Below the pieces are notes generated by a model. That model was not told where the DNA came from. It was given only the letters and a program-made list of their open reading frames with translations, and made no database searches. A stretch of 64,000 nt of DNA from Chitinophagales bacterium (GTDB lineage: Bacteria > Bacteroidota > Bacteroidia > Chitinophagales > Saprospiraceae). Below are positions 35,083-45,188 of this stretch, one piece after another (within the stretch, counting starts at the first letter, position 1; every line of letters begins with the position of its first letter). The stretch is from NCBI GenBank assembly GCA_013298845.1, contig JAAFJN010000002.1, positions 197,949-261,948 on the forward strand, in the 5' to 3' direction. The translations under genes and the position numbers were made by a program.

Positions 35083-38000
35083 CTACTCAAACTTCACATC
35101 CAATGCAAGGCCGCGCAATTCGTGCACCAATACGTTAAATGATTCAGGAATATTGGCATCTGGCAGGTTATCCCCTTTAACGATAGCCTCGTATGCTTTC
35201 GCACGACCTTGGATATCATCCGACTTAAAGGTGAGCAGCTCTTGCAAAATGCTGGATGCGCCGTAGGCCTCCAATGCCCATACTTCCATCTCACCAAAAC
35301 GCTGACCACCGAACTGGGCTTTACCACCCAATGGCTGCTGTGTGATAAGCGAGTACGGTCCAATGGAACGTGCGTGCATTTTATCGTCTACCATGTGGCT
35401 CAGTTTGATCATGTAAATCACACCTACCGTAGCCGTTTGGTGGAAACGGTCGCCCGTTTCACCGTCGTGGAGGTACGTTTGACCCAGACTTGGCAAACCG
35501 GCTTTTTGGATATACTCCTCAATTTCGTGGGTTTTGGCACCGTCAAAAATGGGCGTTGCAAACTTCAAACCGAGGCGCTCTCCTGCCCACCCCAATACTG
35601 TTTCGAAGATCTGACCCAGGTTCATACGTGAAGGTACACCCAGCGGATTCAAAACGATATCCACCGCTGAACCGTCTTCGAGGAATGGCATATCCTCCAT
35701 ACGAACGATCCGGCTTACGATACCTTTGTTACCGTGGCGACCGGCGAGTTTATCACCCACTTTCAACTTGCGTTTTTTAGCGATGTAAACTTTAGCCAAT
35801 TTCAATACACCAGCGGGCAACTCATCACCAATGCTGATGTTGAATTTTTCGCGTTTGTAACGGCCAACCTCTTCGTTTACCTTAATGCTGTAATTGTGCA
35901 ACATCCGGGCAACCAACTGGTTAACACTGGTTTCACTGGTCCACTTCATGTAATCCACCTGGCTGTAATCAATCTGATCGCGGAGGATTTGTTGGGTCAA
36001 TTTGGTACCTTTGGATACCATCTCGTCGCCATAGATACTTTTGATACCGTTGGTAACTTTGTCTTTCACCAATTGTGTCAATTTATCCACCAATTCCGTT
36101 TTCAGTTTATTCAACGCCACTGCGTGTTCGTCGTCAAGTTTGTCGAGCATATTTTTCTCGGCTTCCTTCACCACTTTATCTTTTTTCGCGCGAGCGAACA
36201 ACTGCTTGTCAATGACCACACCGTTGATACTTGGTGGCACTTTCAAAGAAGCGTCTTTTACGTCACCGGCTTTATCACCGAAGATCGCACGCAAGAGTTT
36301 TTCTTCCGGCGTTGGGTCGGTTTCACCTTTGGGTGTAATTTTCCCAATCAGGATATCACCTTCACGCGCCCAGGCACCAATTCGGATAATACCGTTTTCG
36401 TCGAGGTCTTTAGTGGCCTCTTCGGATACGTTTGGAATATCGGCGGTGAGTTCTTCTTCACCCAATTTGGTGTCGCGCACATCCAATTCGAAGTGCTCGA
36501 TGTGGATGGAAGTGAAAATATCTTCCTGAACAACGCGTTCTGAAATTACAATCGCATCCTCGAAGTTATAACCTTTCCAAGGCATAAATGCCACTTTCAG
36601 GTTTTGACCGAGTGCCAACTCACCGTTTTCGGTGGCGTAACCTTCGCAAAGGATATCGCCTTCTTCCACGCGCTGACCGCGACGAACGATCGGCTTCAAG
36701 TTGATACAGGTACCTTGGTTAGTACGCATAAACTTGGTGAGTTTATAGGTCTTCTTCGCATCTTCGAAGGAAACCAACTGGTCTTCTTCGGTGCGGTCGT
36801 AGCGAATAATAATTTCGTTGGCATCCACGTATTCTACTACGCCGGAACCTTCTGCGTTGATCAACATACGGGAGTCACGCGCCACTTTGGCTTCGATACC
36901 CGTACCCACGATGGGTGAGTGTGGGCGAACGAGTGGAACGGACTGGCGTTGCATGTTTGATCCCATCAGGGCGCGGTTGGCGTCATCGTTTTCGAGGAAC
37001 GGAATCAAGGACGCGGATACACCCACAATCTGGTTGGGTGCTACGTCAATGTACTCCACTTCATCCGGTGTAAGGATCGGGAAGTCACCGTGCTCACGCG
37101 CTTTAATACGATCGTTGGTAAAGGCACCTTTTTCGTCAACGGCAGTGTTGGCCTGCGCGATTTTCATGTTATCTTCGGCTTCAGCGGACAGATATTCCAC
37201 TTCACCTTCGAGGATAACCTGACCATCTTTAACGCGACGATAAGGTGTTTCCAAAAAGCCCATTTTGTTGATTTTCGCGTGGGTACACAGCGTAGAAATC
37301 AAACCAATGTTCGGGCCTTCCGGCGTTTCGATGGTACACAAGCGGCCGTAGTGAGAGTAGTGAACGTCACGCACCTCAAAGCCCGCACGTTCACGCGACA
37401 GACCACCAGGACCGAGGGCAGAAATACGGCGTTTGTGCGTAATTTCTGACAGCGGGTTGGTTTGGTCCAGGAACTGCGACAACTGGCTGGTACCAAAGAA
37501 AGAGTTAATGACCGACGACAGGGTACGCGCATTGATCAGATCAATGGGCGTAAACACCTCATTATCACGTACGTTCATCCGTTCGCGGATGGTACGCGCC
37601 ATACGCGCCAAACCCACACCGAACTGAGCGTATAATTGCTCACCTACGGTACGAACGCGGCGGTTGGAAAGGTGGTCAATATCGTCAATTTCCGCGTTGT
37701 TGTTGATCAGACTCACGATATACTTTACAATGGCGATAATGTCCTCGCGGGTCAATACCATTGTTTCCATATCCGTGTTCATGCTCAACTTGCGGTTGAT
37801 TTTGAAACGTCCTACTTCACCGAGGTTGTAACGCTTATCGGAGAAGAAGAGTTTTTCAATAATACCGCGAGCGGTTTCGTCATCCGGGGGATCGCTTCCG
37901 CGGAGTTGACGGTATATATGCGTCACGGCTTCGATTTCACTCGAAGTCGGGTCTTTTTGCAAAGTATTGTAGATAATAGAGTAATCTTCTTCTACGCCAA

Positions 38001-38925
38001 CGCGCTGAAGAATGATCGTCTGCATATCTGCATCGAGGATTTGCTCGATATTTTCTTCGTCGAGAATAACATCACGTTCGAGGATGATCTCGTTACGCGG
38101 GATAGAAACCACCTCACCGGTATCTTCATCCACGAAATCTTCGGTCCAGGATTTGAGGATACGAGCGGCGAGTTTACGACCAATGGAGGCTTCAAGGTTT
38201 TCGCGGGTAACAGCGATTTCATCGGCGAGTCCGAACAAGTCAAGGATTGCTTTATCGGTGTCGAACCCGATGGCGCGCAAGAGCGTTGTGACCGGAAACT
38301 TCTTTTTACGGTCGATGTAAGCATACATGACCAAATTGATATCCGTGGCAAATTCCATCCACGCACCTTTAAATGGAATAACGCGAGCACTGTAAATGCG
38401 CGTTCCATTAGGGTGATAAGACTGGCCAAAGAAAACCCCGGGAGAACGGTGCAATTGCGAAACAATTACGCGTTCAGCACCATTAATAACGAAAGTACCT
38501 TTAGGGGTCATGTACGGGATATTTCCGAGGAAAACATCCTGAATCATGGTTTCGAAATCAATGTGCTCAGGGTCATTACACGACAATTTCAGTTTCGCTT
38601 TGAGCGGAACTGAATAAGTGAGGCCGCGCTGCATACACTCGTCAATGGAATAGCGTGGCGGGTCAACGAAATAGTCGAGAAACTCGAGGTTAAAAATGTT
38701 ACGGGCATCGCTGATTGGGAAATTTTCTTTGAATACCCGATAGAGTCCTTCTGTAGCCCGGTTATCGGGTGTTGTTTCCAACTGAAAGAACTCCTGGAAT
38801 GATTTCAACTGGATTTCAAGAAGGTCTGGGTGATAGCCGGAGAGGCGAATTTTCCCAAAGTTAACCCTATCCTGAACGCCCGTTTTCACGCCGTTATTAC
38901 TGCCGTTATTGGTCATATTTTGCAA
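35083..38925 (-). CDS. rpoB: DNA-directed RNA polymerase subunit beta
   Basis: 1280 residues. The rifampicin pocket reads [20 protein letters not shown], then [12 protein letters not shown], with the Asp, His and Ser residues of the rifampicin-sensitive form all present. Other family segments are [31 protein letters not shown], and near the C-terminus [15 protein letters not shown] and [20 protein letters not shown]. RpoB forms the RNA polymerase core with RpoC and binds nascent RNA and DNA. Two ATG codons (38925 and 38916) could be the start. It follows rplL after 288 nt that contain a large hairpin. The usual direct rpoB-rpoC junction is broken by a toxin-antitoxin insertion. Confidence 0.99.
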   Translation of the reverse strand: MQNMTNNGSNNGVKTGVQDRVNFGKIRLSGYHPDLLEIQLKSFQEFFQLETTPDNRATEGLYRVFKENFPISDARNIFNLEFLDYFVDPPRYSIDECMQRGLTYSVPLKAKLKLSCNDPEHIDFETMIQDVFLGNIPYMTPKGTFVINGAERVIVSQLHRSPGVFFGQSYHPNGTRIYSARVIPFKGAWMEFATDINLVMYAYIDRKKKFPVTTLLRAIGFDTDKAILDLFGLADEIAVTRENLEASIGRKLAARILKSWTEDFVDEDTGEVVSIPRNEIILERDVILDEENIEQILDADMQTIILQRVGVEEDYSIIYNTLQKDPTSSEIEAVTHIYRQLRGSDPPDDETARGIIEKLFFSDKRYNLGEVGRFKINRKLSMNTDMETMVLTREDIIAIVKYIVSLINNNAEIDDIDHLSNRRVRTVGEQLYAQFGVGLARMARTIRERMNVRDNEVFTPIDLINARTLSSVINSFFGTSQLSQFLDQTNPLSEITHKRRISALGPGGLSRERAGFEVRDVHYSHYGRLCTIETPEGPNIGLISTLCTHAKINKMGFLETPYRRVKDGQVILEGEVEYLSAEAEDNMKIAQANTAVDEKGAFTNDRIKAREHGDFPILTPDEVEYIDVAPNQIVGVSASLIPFLENDDANRALMGSNMQRQSVPLVRPHSPIVGTGIEAKVARDSRMLINAEGSGVVEYVDANEIIIRYDRTEEDQLVSFEDAKKTYKLTKFMRTNQGTCINLKPIVRRGQRVEEGDILCEGYATENGELALGQNLKVAFMPWKGYNFEDAIVISERVVQEDIFTSIHIEHFELDVRDTKLGEEELTADIPNVSEEATKDLDENGIIRIGAWAREGDILIGKITPKGETDPTPEEKLLRAIFGDKAGDVKDASLKVPPSINGVVIDKQLFARAKKDKVVKEAEKNMLDKLDDEHAVALNKLKTELVDKLTQLVKDKVTNGIKSIYGDEMVSKGTKLTQQILRDQIDYSQVDYMKWTSETSVNQLVARMLHNYSIKVNEEVGRYKREKFNISIGDELPAGVLKLAKVYIAKKRKLKVGDKLAGRHGNKGIVSRIVRMEDMPFLEDGSAVDIVLNPLGVPSRMNLGQIFETVLGWAGERLGLKFATPIFDGAKTHEIEEYIQKAGLPSLGQTYLHDGETGDRFHQTATVGVIYMIKLSHMVDDKMHARSIGPYSLITQQPLGGKAQFGGQRFGEMEVWALEAYGASSILQELLTFKSDDIQGRAKAYEAIVKGDNLPDANIPESFNVLVHELRGLALDVKFE

Positions 38926-39062
38926 AATATTTCAATATTTTTCTACAGTTTTTGAAAGAACAGAATGATATACTAAAGTGAGCCATTAGAATATCCTGTT
39001 ATCAAAACATGCATTGGTTTCAAAAAGTTCTTGAGGCGGGCAAAGGAGTTGCATACAGACAA

Positions 39063-39115
39063 CAATAGGCTTAATATCAACCGTGCACGAGCGCCGGAGA
39101 TATTAAGCCTTATTG
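39063..39115 (-). promoter_or_regulatory. Large hairpin between rplL and rpoB
   Basis: An 11-bp perfect stem (GGCTTAATATC, 39068-39078, with 39099-39109), extended by CAATA/TATTG with one bulge. No T run follows on the minus strand, so it fits an attenuator or processing site better than a full terminator, as at the rplL-rpoB junction of other bacteria. Confidence 0.5.
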
Positions 39116-39213
39116 TATTATAAAATCGTCGAAAGTAATGCGAGCATTGGAGAAGTTCTTGTAAGTACTTGGTGAAAGGAGGTAAAAACTACCTCGAGGA
39201 ACACAAGTTAAAC

Positions 39214-39594
39214 TTACTTCACTTCTACTACTGCACCTGCACCTTCGAGTGCTGCTTTGATGCTTTCAGCTTCTGCTTTGTTTACGCCATTTTTCAATGG
39301 GCTAGGAGCACCGTCAACGAGGTCTTTCGCTTCTTTCAAACCGAGACCGAGGATATTTTTAACCTCTTTTACCACGTTGAGTTTGTTAGCGCCTGCGTCT
39401 TTCAACACAACGTCAAACTCCGTTTTTTCAGCAGCAGCAGCGCCACCACCATCACCACCAGCTGGAGCAGCAACAGCTACAGCAGCAGCAGCAGGCTCGA
39501 TGCCATAGTCGTCTTTCAAAATACCAGCCAACTCATTGGCTTCTTTAATAGTGAGGCCTACTAATTGCTCGGCAAGTGCCTTCAAATCTGCCAT
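39214..39594 (-). CDS. rplL: Ribosomal protein L7/L12
   Basis: 126 residues. The N-terminal dimerisation helices ([20 protein letters not shown]) are followed by the flexible Ala/Gly hinge (about 35-52) and the C-terminal factor-binding domain ([20 protein letters not shown], then [19 protein letters not shown]). Several copies form the ribosomal stalk that recruits EF-Tu and EF-G. It lies 119 nt after rplJ, its stalk-base partner. An Ala-rich hinge with a GGDGGG core is a minor variation. Confidence 0.98.
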   Translation of the reverse strand: MADLKALAEQLVGLTIKEANELAGILKDDYGIEPAAAAVAVAAPAGGDGGGAAAAEKTEFDVVLKDAGANKLNVVKEVKNILGLGLKEAKDLVDGAPSPLKNGVNKAEAESIKAALEGAGAVVEVK

Positions 39595-39713
39595 TTTTAA
39601 TAAAATTTAGAATGTTTGCGAAAAAGAATGAATACTCCGGCGCAGTAGCACCGGCGAAGTTTTCAAGTTTGTGATTTAATGAGTGTATGGAGTGTACTTG
39701 GAAGCCAAATAAA

Positions 39714-40238
39714 TTAACCTCTCTCTTCCAGCGTCTTAACGATACCAGCGATTTTAGTACCCGTGGCAGTAAGCTGACTGGCGATACGTTTCGCCGGTGA
39801 CTGCAACAAGCCAATGATTTCGCCGATCATTTCGTCTCTCGACTTCAACTTCGTCAATGGTTTGAGTTGTTCGTCGCCGATAAAGAGTGCTGAATCGATG
39901 TAAGCTGCTTTGAGAAGAGGACGCGCTTCGGTTTTCCGAAATTCGTCAATCAACAAAGCGGGTGCTTTAGGATTTTCAGAGATAAGGATCGTAGTAGGGC
40001 CATGCAGGATATCAAAGAGACCTGTATAACCTTTGCTTTCCGGCTCATTTTCGAGTGCTTTACGAATGAGGGTGTTTTTAGCAACCTTCATAGTAATGCC
40101 CTTCTGATAGCAGAGGCGGCGCAATTTATTTACTTTTTCAACGGAGAGCGTTGAAGAGTCTGCCAGGTAAAAGAAAGATGCACCTGTGAGTTCTTCGTGT
40201 AATTCCGCAATCGCCGCTGTTTTTTCCTCTTTTGTCAT
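39714..40238 (-). CDS. rplJ: Ribosomal protein L10
   Basis: 174 residues, usual length. Starts MTKEEKTAAIAELHEELTGA; the conserved core includes KVNKLRRLCYQKGITMKVAK, then NTLIRKALE. The C-terminal helix (RIASQLTATGTKIAGIVKTL) is the binding site for L7/L12 dimers. L10 anchors the stalk to 23S rRNA and commonly represses its own mRNA, but no leader structure is obvious in the 68 nt between rplA and rplJ. Confidence 0.98.
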   Translation of the reverse strand: MTKEEKTAAIAELHEELTGASFFYLADSSTLSVEKVNKLRRLCYQKGITMKVAKNTLIRKALENEPESKGYTGLFDILHGPTTILISENPKAPALLIDEFRKTEARPLLKAAYIDSALFIGDEQLKPLTKLKSRDEMIGEIIGLLQSPAKRIASQLTATGTKIAGIVKTLEERG

Positions 40239-40306
40239 TTCTTAAAATATGTTTGAAATGTAAGTGGCTAATGAATGAATAACTTGTGCTTTAGCGAATG
40301 GGCTAA

Positions 40307-41002
40307 TTACACTTTGAATGTTTTTGGATCTACCGAGATACCAGGGCTCATGGTGCTTGCAACCGATACTGAGCGCATGTAAGTCCCCTTCGCTGAAGAA
40401 GGCTTCATTTTTACCAGTGTCGCAACAAGTTCATGCGCGTTTTCGGACAATTGATCCGGTGTAAATGATACGCGACCGATAGAGGCGTGTACGATACCGA
40501 ATTTGTCAACGCGGAACGCAATTTTACCTTTTTTCAATTCGCTTACTGCCGTAGCAATATCGTTTGTAACGGTACCCGTTTTAGGGTTCGGCATTAAGCC
40601 GCGTGGACCGAGGATACGAGCCACTTTACCCAATTGAGCCATTACGTTTGGCGTAGCAACGATTACGTCGGCTTCCATCCAACCTTCAGAAACTTTTTGG
40701 ATGTACTCGTCGAGACCAACAAAATCAGCACCGGCTGCTTTTGCATCTGCTTCTTTATCAGGAGTACAGAACACAAGTACAGATTTAGTTTTACCGGTAC
40801 CGTGTGGGAGAGAAACCGTGCCGCGAAGGGCTTGGTCTGCTTTACGCGGGTCAACACCGAGGCGTACGTGTACGTCAACGGATGCGTCGAATTTGGTGGT
40901 ATTTACCTCTTTAACAAGGGTCATTGCCTCTTTAAGGCTATAAAACTTGTCAGGATCTACTTTACCTTCAACGGCTTTGCGCTTTTTAGTAAGTTTTGCC
41001 AT
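40307..41002 (-). CDS. rplA: Ribosomal protein L1
   Basis: 231 residues from the ATG at 41000-41002 ([16 protein letters not shown]); the 13 codons open upstream are not part of the family. Conserved segments include [32 protein letters not shown] and [17 protein letters not shown]1 forms the mobile L1 stalk at the E site and can repress translation of the L11-L1 mRNA. It follows rplK after about 97 nt. Confidence 0.98.
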   Translation of the reverse strand: MAKLTKKRKAVEGKVDPDKFYSLKEAMTLVKEVNTTKFDASVDVHVRLGVDPRKADQALRGTVSLPHGTGKTKSVLVFCTPDKEADAKAAGADFVGLDEYIQKVSEGWMEADVIVATPNVMAQLGKVARILGPRGLMPNPKTGTVTNDIATAVSELKKGKIAFRVDKFGIVHASIGRVSFTPDQLSENAHELVATLVKMKPSSAKGTYMRSVSVASTMSPGISVDPKTFKV

Positions 41003-41099
41003 AATAAATGAAAGGTTTAACGCTTCTTTTATCTTTACCAAAGGTGAATTAAAAGAAACTCCCTGATTTGAAATTTGTCAAAAAACGATGCGAGGGGTA

Positions 41100-41570
41100 T
41101 TAGTTTTCCCAAGGTGCCTGACCGGTAACCGTGTAACCCATGCTGCGTGCACTACCAGCCACCATTTTCATTGCCGCCTCAATTGTAAAACAGTTAAGGT
41201 CGGGCATTTTGATTTCGGCGATGGTGCGTACCTGTTCCCAGGTCACAGAGGCTACTTTTTTACGGTTTGGTTCGGCCGAGCCACCCAAACGGGTTTTAGT
41301 ACCTTTTTGACGCGTTGTTTTACCAAACTCCGCCAATTGTACCGCAACCGGTGGTGTTTTGATGATAAAGTCAAAAGTTTTGTCTTTATAAACCGAAATC
41401 ACCACGGGCAATACTTTGCCCATTTGCTCCGTTGTTTGAGCGTTAAAACGCTTGCAAAACTCCATGATGTTCACACCTTTAGAACCGAGAGCGGGACCAA
41501 TTGGTGGAGCAGGGTTGGCTTGTCCGCCTTTTACCTGGAGTTTAATAAACACTTCTACTTCTTTTGCCAT
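41100..41570 (-). CDS. rplK: Ribosomal protein L11
   Basis: 156 residues, slightly longer than the usual 141-148 because of a C-terminal extension and small insertions. Conserved: [20 protein letters not shown], then [17 protein letters not shown], the thiostrepton-site proline helix, and [11 protein letters not shown] with [10 protein letters not shown] at the end. L11 binds the GTPase-associated centre of 23S rRNA. It follows nusG after 128 nt that contain a small hairpin close to the start. Confidence 0.97.
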   Translation of the reverse strand: MAKEVEVFIKLQVKGGQANPAPPIGPALGSKGVNIMEFCKRFNAQTTEQMGKVLPVVISVYKDKTFDFIIKTPPVAVQLAEFGKTTRQKGTKTRLGGSAEPNRKKVASVTWEQVRTIAEIKMPDLNCFTIEAAMKMVAGSARSMGYTVTGQAPWEN

Positions 41571-41584
41571 GATATTTCATTAGC

Positions 41585-41599
41585 CGGGCGGTAAGCCCG
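41585..41599 (-). promoter_or_regulatory. Small hairpin in the rplK leader
   Basis: A CGGGC/GCCCG stem with a 5-nt loop lies 14 nt before the rplK ATG. It may modulate translation of rplK-rplA (autoregulation by L1 is known in other bacteria). Evidence here is the structure only. Confidence 0.3.
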
Positions 41600-41698
41600 A
41601 AAAATTGCTTAAAAATATTTAAAAAATGTGTTTACAGATCGACCTGTTTGGAAGCCAGGTACTACCGGAGAAGTGTAGTACTGAAAATGGTCTTTCTG

Positions 41699-42352
41699 CT
41701 AACTGATTTTTTCAACCTGCATAAAGTTGAGTTCGACTTCGGTACCACGACCAAAAATTTTCACCACAACTTTTAATTTTTTCTTTTCCTCGTTCACCTC
41801 AAGAATGTCGCCAACAAACTCCGCAAATGGGCCGTCGATCACTTTAACGGTTTCTCCTACGAGGTAAGGTTCCAACATAATTTCACCGGTTTCCGAACTT
41901 TCGTCCACCTTACCCAAAAGGCGATTGGCTTCCACCTGAGTCATGGGCAATGGGCTTTCTTTCCCGAGAAAATGAATAACATTGGGCACGTCGGCGATGT
42001 TTTTGGCGATGTCACCATTCAAACGCCCGGCAAGTGCCTCAACGAGAATATAACCGGGTAAAAGATTACGTTCTTTTACCACTTTTTTTCCGTTAATAAT
42101 TTTGTACACCTTTTCGGTTGGTACAACCACGCTACCGATAATGCTTTCCCACTTGGAGATGGCAATCTCTTTGTCGATACGCTCCTTAATGGATTTCTCC
42201 TTACCGGAAATCACGCGAAGAGAATACCACTTACAATCAGCGGGATTCGGGCGCTCAATTACTTTATCCGATTGGGTTTCAGCTGCAACAGGCTGCGCTT
42301 TGGGGGCGGCCTCCTCAACAACATCTTTCCACTCGTCCTGCTCTGTAACCAT
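41699..42352 (-). CDS. nusG: Transcription termination/antitermination protein NusG
   Basis: 217 residues. An acidic N-terminal extension of about 38 residues precedes the NGN domain ([20 protein letters not shown], then [14 protein letters not shown] and [10 protein letters not shown]). The KOW domain is at the C-terminus ([20 protein letters not shown]). NusG binds RNA polymerase, lowers pausing and links transcription to Rho or ribosomes. It lies 48 nt after secE in the conserved secE-nusG-rplK order. Confidence 0.98.
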   Translation of the reverse strand: MVTEQDEWKDVVEEAAPKAQPVAAETQSDKVIERPNPADCKWYSLRVISGKEKSIKERIDKEIAISKWESIIGSVVVPTEKVYKIINGKKVVKERNLLPGYILVEALAGRLNGDIAKNIADVPNVIHFLGKESPLPMTQVEANRLLGKVDESSETGEIMLEPYLVGETVKVIDGPFAEFVGDILEVNEEKKKLKVVVKIFGRGTEVELNFMQVEKIS

Positions 42353-42400
42353 AATGAGAAATGAGTCAAAAAATAAAAGGTGTATCTACTAATACGATGA

Positions 42401-42589
42401 TTAAACGCCGTATAGCATCTTGAACACGATACTATTGATCGCATCCATAAAAAATATAACTGATGCAAGAATAGCCGTGGCAGCAAGAACGACCAAGGTA
42501 CTTTCAATCAATTGTTCAACTGTTGGCCAGGTAACTTCTTTAGTAAGTTCCTGGTAACTTTCCTTAAGATATAGTGTAAGTTTATCCAT
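42401..42589 (-). CDS. secE: Preprotein translocase subunit SecE
   Basis: 62 residues, the short single-TM bacterial form: amphipathic helix (LYLKESYQELTKEVTWPTVE), then one membrane segment (STLVVLAATAILASVIFFMD). The TWPT motif before the membrane segment is the family hallmark. SecE clamps SecY in the protein-conducting channel. It stands between tRNA-Trp and nusG. Confidence 0.96.
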   Translation of the reverse strand: MDKLTLYLKESYQELTKEVTWPTVEQLIESTLVVLAATAILASVIFFMDAINSIVFKMLYGV

Positions 42590-42677
42590 GTTTCAGAACA
42601 GTGAAAAGCGTTTGCTTTTGTGCAAAAAGTTCGTTGGTGCAAGGAGCACACAACGAACATAGTTACTTTTTTAGTAG

Positions 42678-42750
42678 CAGGGGCAGCAGGTCTCGAACCC
42701 GCAACCTACGGTTTTGGAGACCGTCACTCTACCAGTTGAGCTATACCCCT
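42678..42750 (-). tRNA. tRNA-Trp (anticodon CCA)
   Basis: 73 nt with full cloverleaf: acceptor AGGGGTA/TGCCCCT, anticodon loop CTCCAAA giving CCA, discriminator G. The 3' CCA is not encoded. Its position between tuf and secE is the classical arrangement. Confidence 0.97.
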
Positions 42751-42834
42751 GTGAAATTGGTTATTAGTTAATTGTTGGTGAATATTAAAAATACACGCCC
42801 AACAAATAACCAATAACCAAATATACAGTACTAA

Positions 42835-44031
42835 TTACGCGATGATTTCGGTAACCTGGCCTGCACCCACTGTACGACCACCCTCACGGATAGCGAAGCG
42901 GAGACCTTTTTCCATAGCGATAGTAGAAAGGAGGTTTACTTCCAATTCAACGTTATCGCCAGGCATTACCATCTCAACGTTGGCTGGGAGTTTGCAATCA
43001 CCAGTTACGTCAGTTGTACGGAAATAGAACTGTGGGCGGTAGCCATTAAAGAATGGAGTGTGACGGCCACCTTCTTCTTTAGAAAGTACGTACACAGAAC
43101 ATTTGAAGTTCTTGTGTGGCTTAACACTACCTGGTTTGCAGATAACCATACCGCGTTTGATTTGCTCTTTTTCAATACCGCGGAGGAGGAGACCAGCGTT
43201 GTCACCGGCTTCACCACGATCAAGCAATTTGCGGAACATTTCTACACCTGTGATGGTTGAAGTCATAGGCTTTTCGTCTGCTTTCATCATACCGATGATT
43301 TCAACAGGCTCACCTACGTTAATTACACCGCGCTCAATACGACCAGTAGCAACAGTACCACGACCAGTGATCGTAAATACGTCTTCTACAGGCATCAAGA
43401 ATGGCTTATCTACCTCACGAACAGGCTCAGGAATTTGCGTATCGCAAGCTTCCATCAACTCTTCGATTTTTGCGGTGTAGTGTGCGTCGCCTTCAAGGGC
43501 TTTCAATGCAGAACCTTGAACAACTGCGGCATTATCGCCGTCGAAGCCATAAGAGCTCAACAACTCGCGCAATTCCATGTCAACGAGTTCAAGCATCTCA
43601 GCGTCATCAACGAGATCTACTTTATTCATGAAAACAACAACTTTAGGTACGCCTACCTGACGAGCCAAAAGGATGTGCTCACGAGTTTGTGGCATTGGGC
43701 CGTCGGTTGCTGCGCATACCAAGATAGCACCGTCCATCTGAGCGGCGCCTGTGATCATGTTCTTCACATAGTCAGCGTGGCCCGGGCAGTCAACGTGTGC
43801 GTAGTGACGGATTGCTGTCTCGTACTCTACGTGCGCCGTGTTGATGGTGATACCACGCTCTTTTTCTTCAGGAGCGGCATCAATGGCGTCATAATCTGTT
43901 TTCTTTGCCAGACCTTTTTGCGACAGAACGAAGGTGATGGCTGCAGTCAGGGTGGTTTTACCATGGTCAACGTGGCCAATCGTACCAATGTTAACGTGCG
44001 GTTTGGAACGGACAAATGTCTCTTTTGCCAT
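42835..44031 (-). CDS. tuf: Elongation factor Tu
   Basis: 398 residues. G1 loop [11 protein letters not shown] near residue 18-28, switch [25 protein letters not shown] for guanine recognition, then beta-barrel domains 2 and 3 ([40 protein letters not shown]). EF-Tu delivers aminoacyl-tRNA to the ribosome. It is preceded by four tRNA genes and followed by tRNA-Trp, secE and nusG on the same strand, and is very probably co-transcribed with them. Codon use is highly biased, as expected. Confidence 0.99.
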   Translation of the reverse strand: MAKETFVRSKPHVNIGTIGHVDHGKTTLTAAITFVLSQKGLAKKTDYDAIDAAPEEKERGITINTAHVEYETAIRHYAHVDCPGHADYVKNMITGAAQMDGAILVCAATDGPMPQTREHILLARQVGVPKVVVFMNKVDLVDDAEMLELVDMELRELLSSYGFDGDNAAVVQGSALKALEGDAHYTAKIEELMEACDTQIPEPVREVDKPFLMPVEDVFTITGRGTVATGRIERGVINVGEPVEIIGMMKADEKPMTSTITGVEMFRKLLDRGEAGDNAGLLLRGIEKEQIKRGMVICKPGSVKPHKNFKCSVYVLSKEEGGRHTPFFNGYRPQFYFRTTDVTGDCKLPANVEMVMPGDNVELEVNLLSTIAMEKGLRFAIREGGRTVGAGQVTEIIA

Positions 44032-44134
44032 TGGTTTAGAAAAATCTAAATTTAATGAATGATATAATGTTCGGAATTATTTCCGAGTGTATTTGTGTGC
44101 GTGTGTGGTGGAGAGGTGTGTGGTGTGTATTGAG

Positions 44135-44206
<72 letters not shown>

Positions 44207-44467
44207 TTATTTTTTATGCGTGAGTGAATGTGTGCGTGTGTGTATGTGTTAAGCCCGATGAGTAAGGAGTGAGAACAAAGCCTTTTAAAAGCCAGAACTT
44301 ACTTTTAAGGTGAAAAACACCCTAAAACAAGGGCATAAATCGCTAAAATATTCAAAAATGCGAACCTGAAAACTAACCTTCAAAATCGTACGCTGAATTT
44401 ATAACCCGCAAACCACGTTTCACTTAGTGTTAAAATGAAAACAATAGGACAGACTTTTTAAAAGTGG

Positions 44468-44540
44468 AGCGGCGGACGAGATTCGAACTCGCGACATTCA
44501 GCTTGGAAGGCTGACGCTCTACCAACTGAGCTACCACCGC
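44468..44540 (-). tRNA. tRNA-Gly (anticodon TCC)
   Basis: 73 nt with acceptor GCGGTGG, anticodon loop CTTCCAA giving TCC, discriminator T. The next three bases (44467-44465) read CCA, so this is the only tRNA of the set with an encoded 3' CCA. Confidence 0.97.
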
Positions 44541-44618
44541 GAATCTAACGAAGAATGATGAATAACAAACTATGAATCGAACTTCATAATTTATTATTCA
44601 TCACTTATCATTAGTAAG

Positions 44619-44702
44619 TGGGGGTGGTGAGATTCGAACTTACTCAGCGGTAAAGCACCAGATTTACAGTCTGGCCCGGCTCTCCGACTCCGGGGCACCC
44701 CC
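44619..44702 (-). tRNA. tRNA-Tyr (anticodon GTA)
   Basis: 84 nt, class II with long variable arm; acceptor GGGGGTG/CACCCCC, anticodon loop CTGTAAA giving GTA, discriminator A. The following bases are CTT, so CCA is not encoded. Confidence 0.96.
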
Positions 44703-44790
44703 ATATTTGATAATAGGTAACTAAGTTATTAGTAATGAACGCATGAACCTAATTCATTGCTCACAACTCACTAACTTTGTTAAAAATAAG

Positions 44791-44863
44791 AGCCACTGGA
44801 CGGACTCGAACCGCCGACCAGCTGATTACAAATCAGCTGCTCTACCAACTGAGCTACAGTGGC
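44791..44863 (-). tRNA. tRNA-Thr (anticodon TGT)
   Basis: 73 nt with acceptor GCCACTG/CAGTGGC, anticodon loop TTTGTAA giving TGT, discriminator T. First gene of the tRNA-tuf transcription unit, about 95 nt from its promoter. Confidence 0.97.
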
Positions 44864-44958
44864 TTATTTTTTTCACTTCGGTGAAGTGTTTCTTGGTAAA
44901 ACTGTCAAACAACAATGCCTTCAAAAGTTGTTTTTAACCCCCTTTCCGAAAGCGAGTG

Positions 44959-44991
44959 CAAAGGTAATATCATCTTTAGAATACCGCCAAA
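44959..44991 (-). promoter_or_regulatory. Promoter of the tRNA-tuf-secE-nusG unit
   Basis: On the minus strand: TTTG (44991-44988), a 21-nt spacer, TACCTTTG (44966-44959). Full consensus; the transcript would start about 90 nt before tRNA-Thr(TGT). Confidence 0.75.
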
Positions 44992-45140
44992 CTTTTTTTG
45001 AAAAAATTTTGAAAAAATTTGACTTAACACTTAAAATTACTACCGCTTGCGCTTTTGCCGTTTGCGGGTGCAAATTTACGGCAATTATCTATATTCCCAA
45101 TACCTTCCCCCAAAAAAATAAAGATTTTTACCCAAAAAAA

Positions 45141-45181
45141 GTATTTGGGCTATATTTACCCTAAAAACATAGCCCAAATAC
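45141..45181 (-). terminator. Terminator of the giant secreted protein gene
   Basis: A perfect 13-bp stem (45181-45169 with 45153-45141), a 15-nt loop, and a T7 run on the minus strand just after it (45140-45134). Confidence 0.85.
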
Positions 45182-45188
45182 CTTGTTT

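Noticed and set aside
30079-38613. Long open frames on the plus strand opposite rpoB and rpoC (up to 466 codons at 31993-33393)
   Set aside because: They mirror the codon bias of the highly expressed genes on the other strand, have no signal, domain or promoter, and are fully explained as antisense shadows.
35083-38925. Possible rifampicin-resistance substitution in RpoB
   Set aside because: The cluster I residues visible by eye ([19 protein letters not shown]) are the sensitive type.
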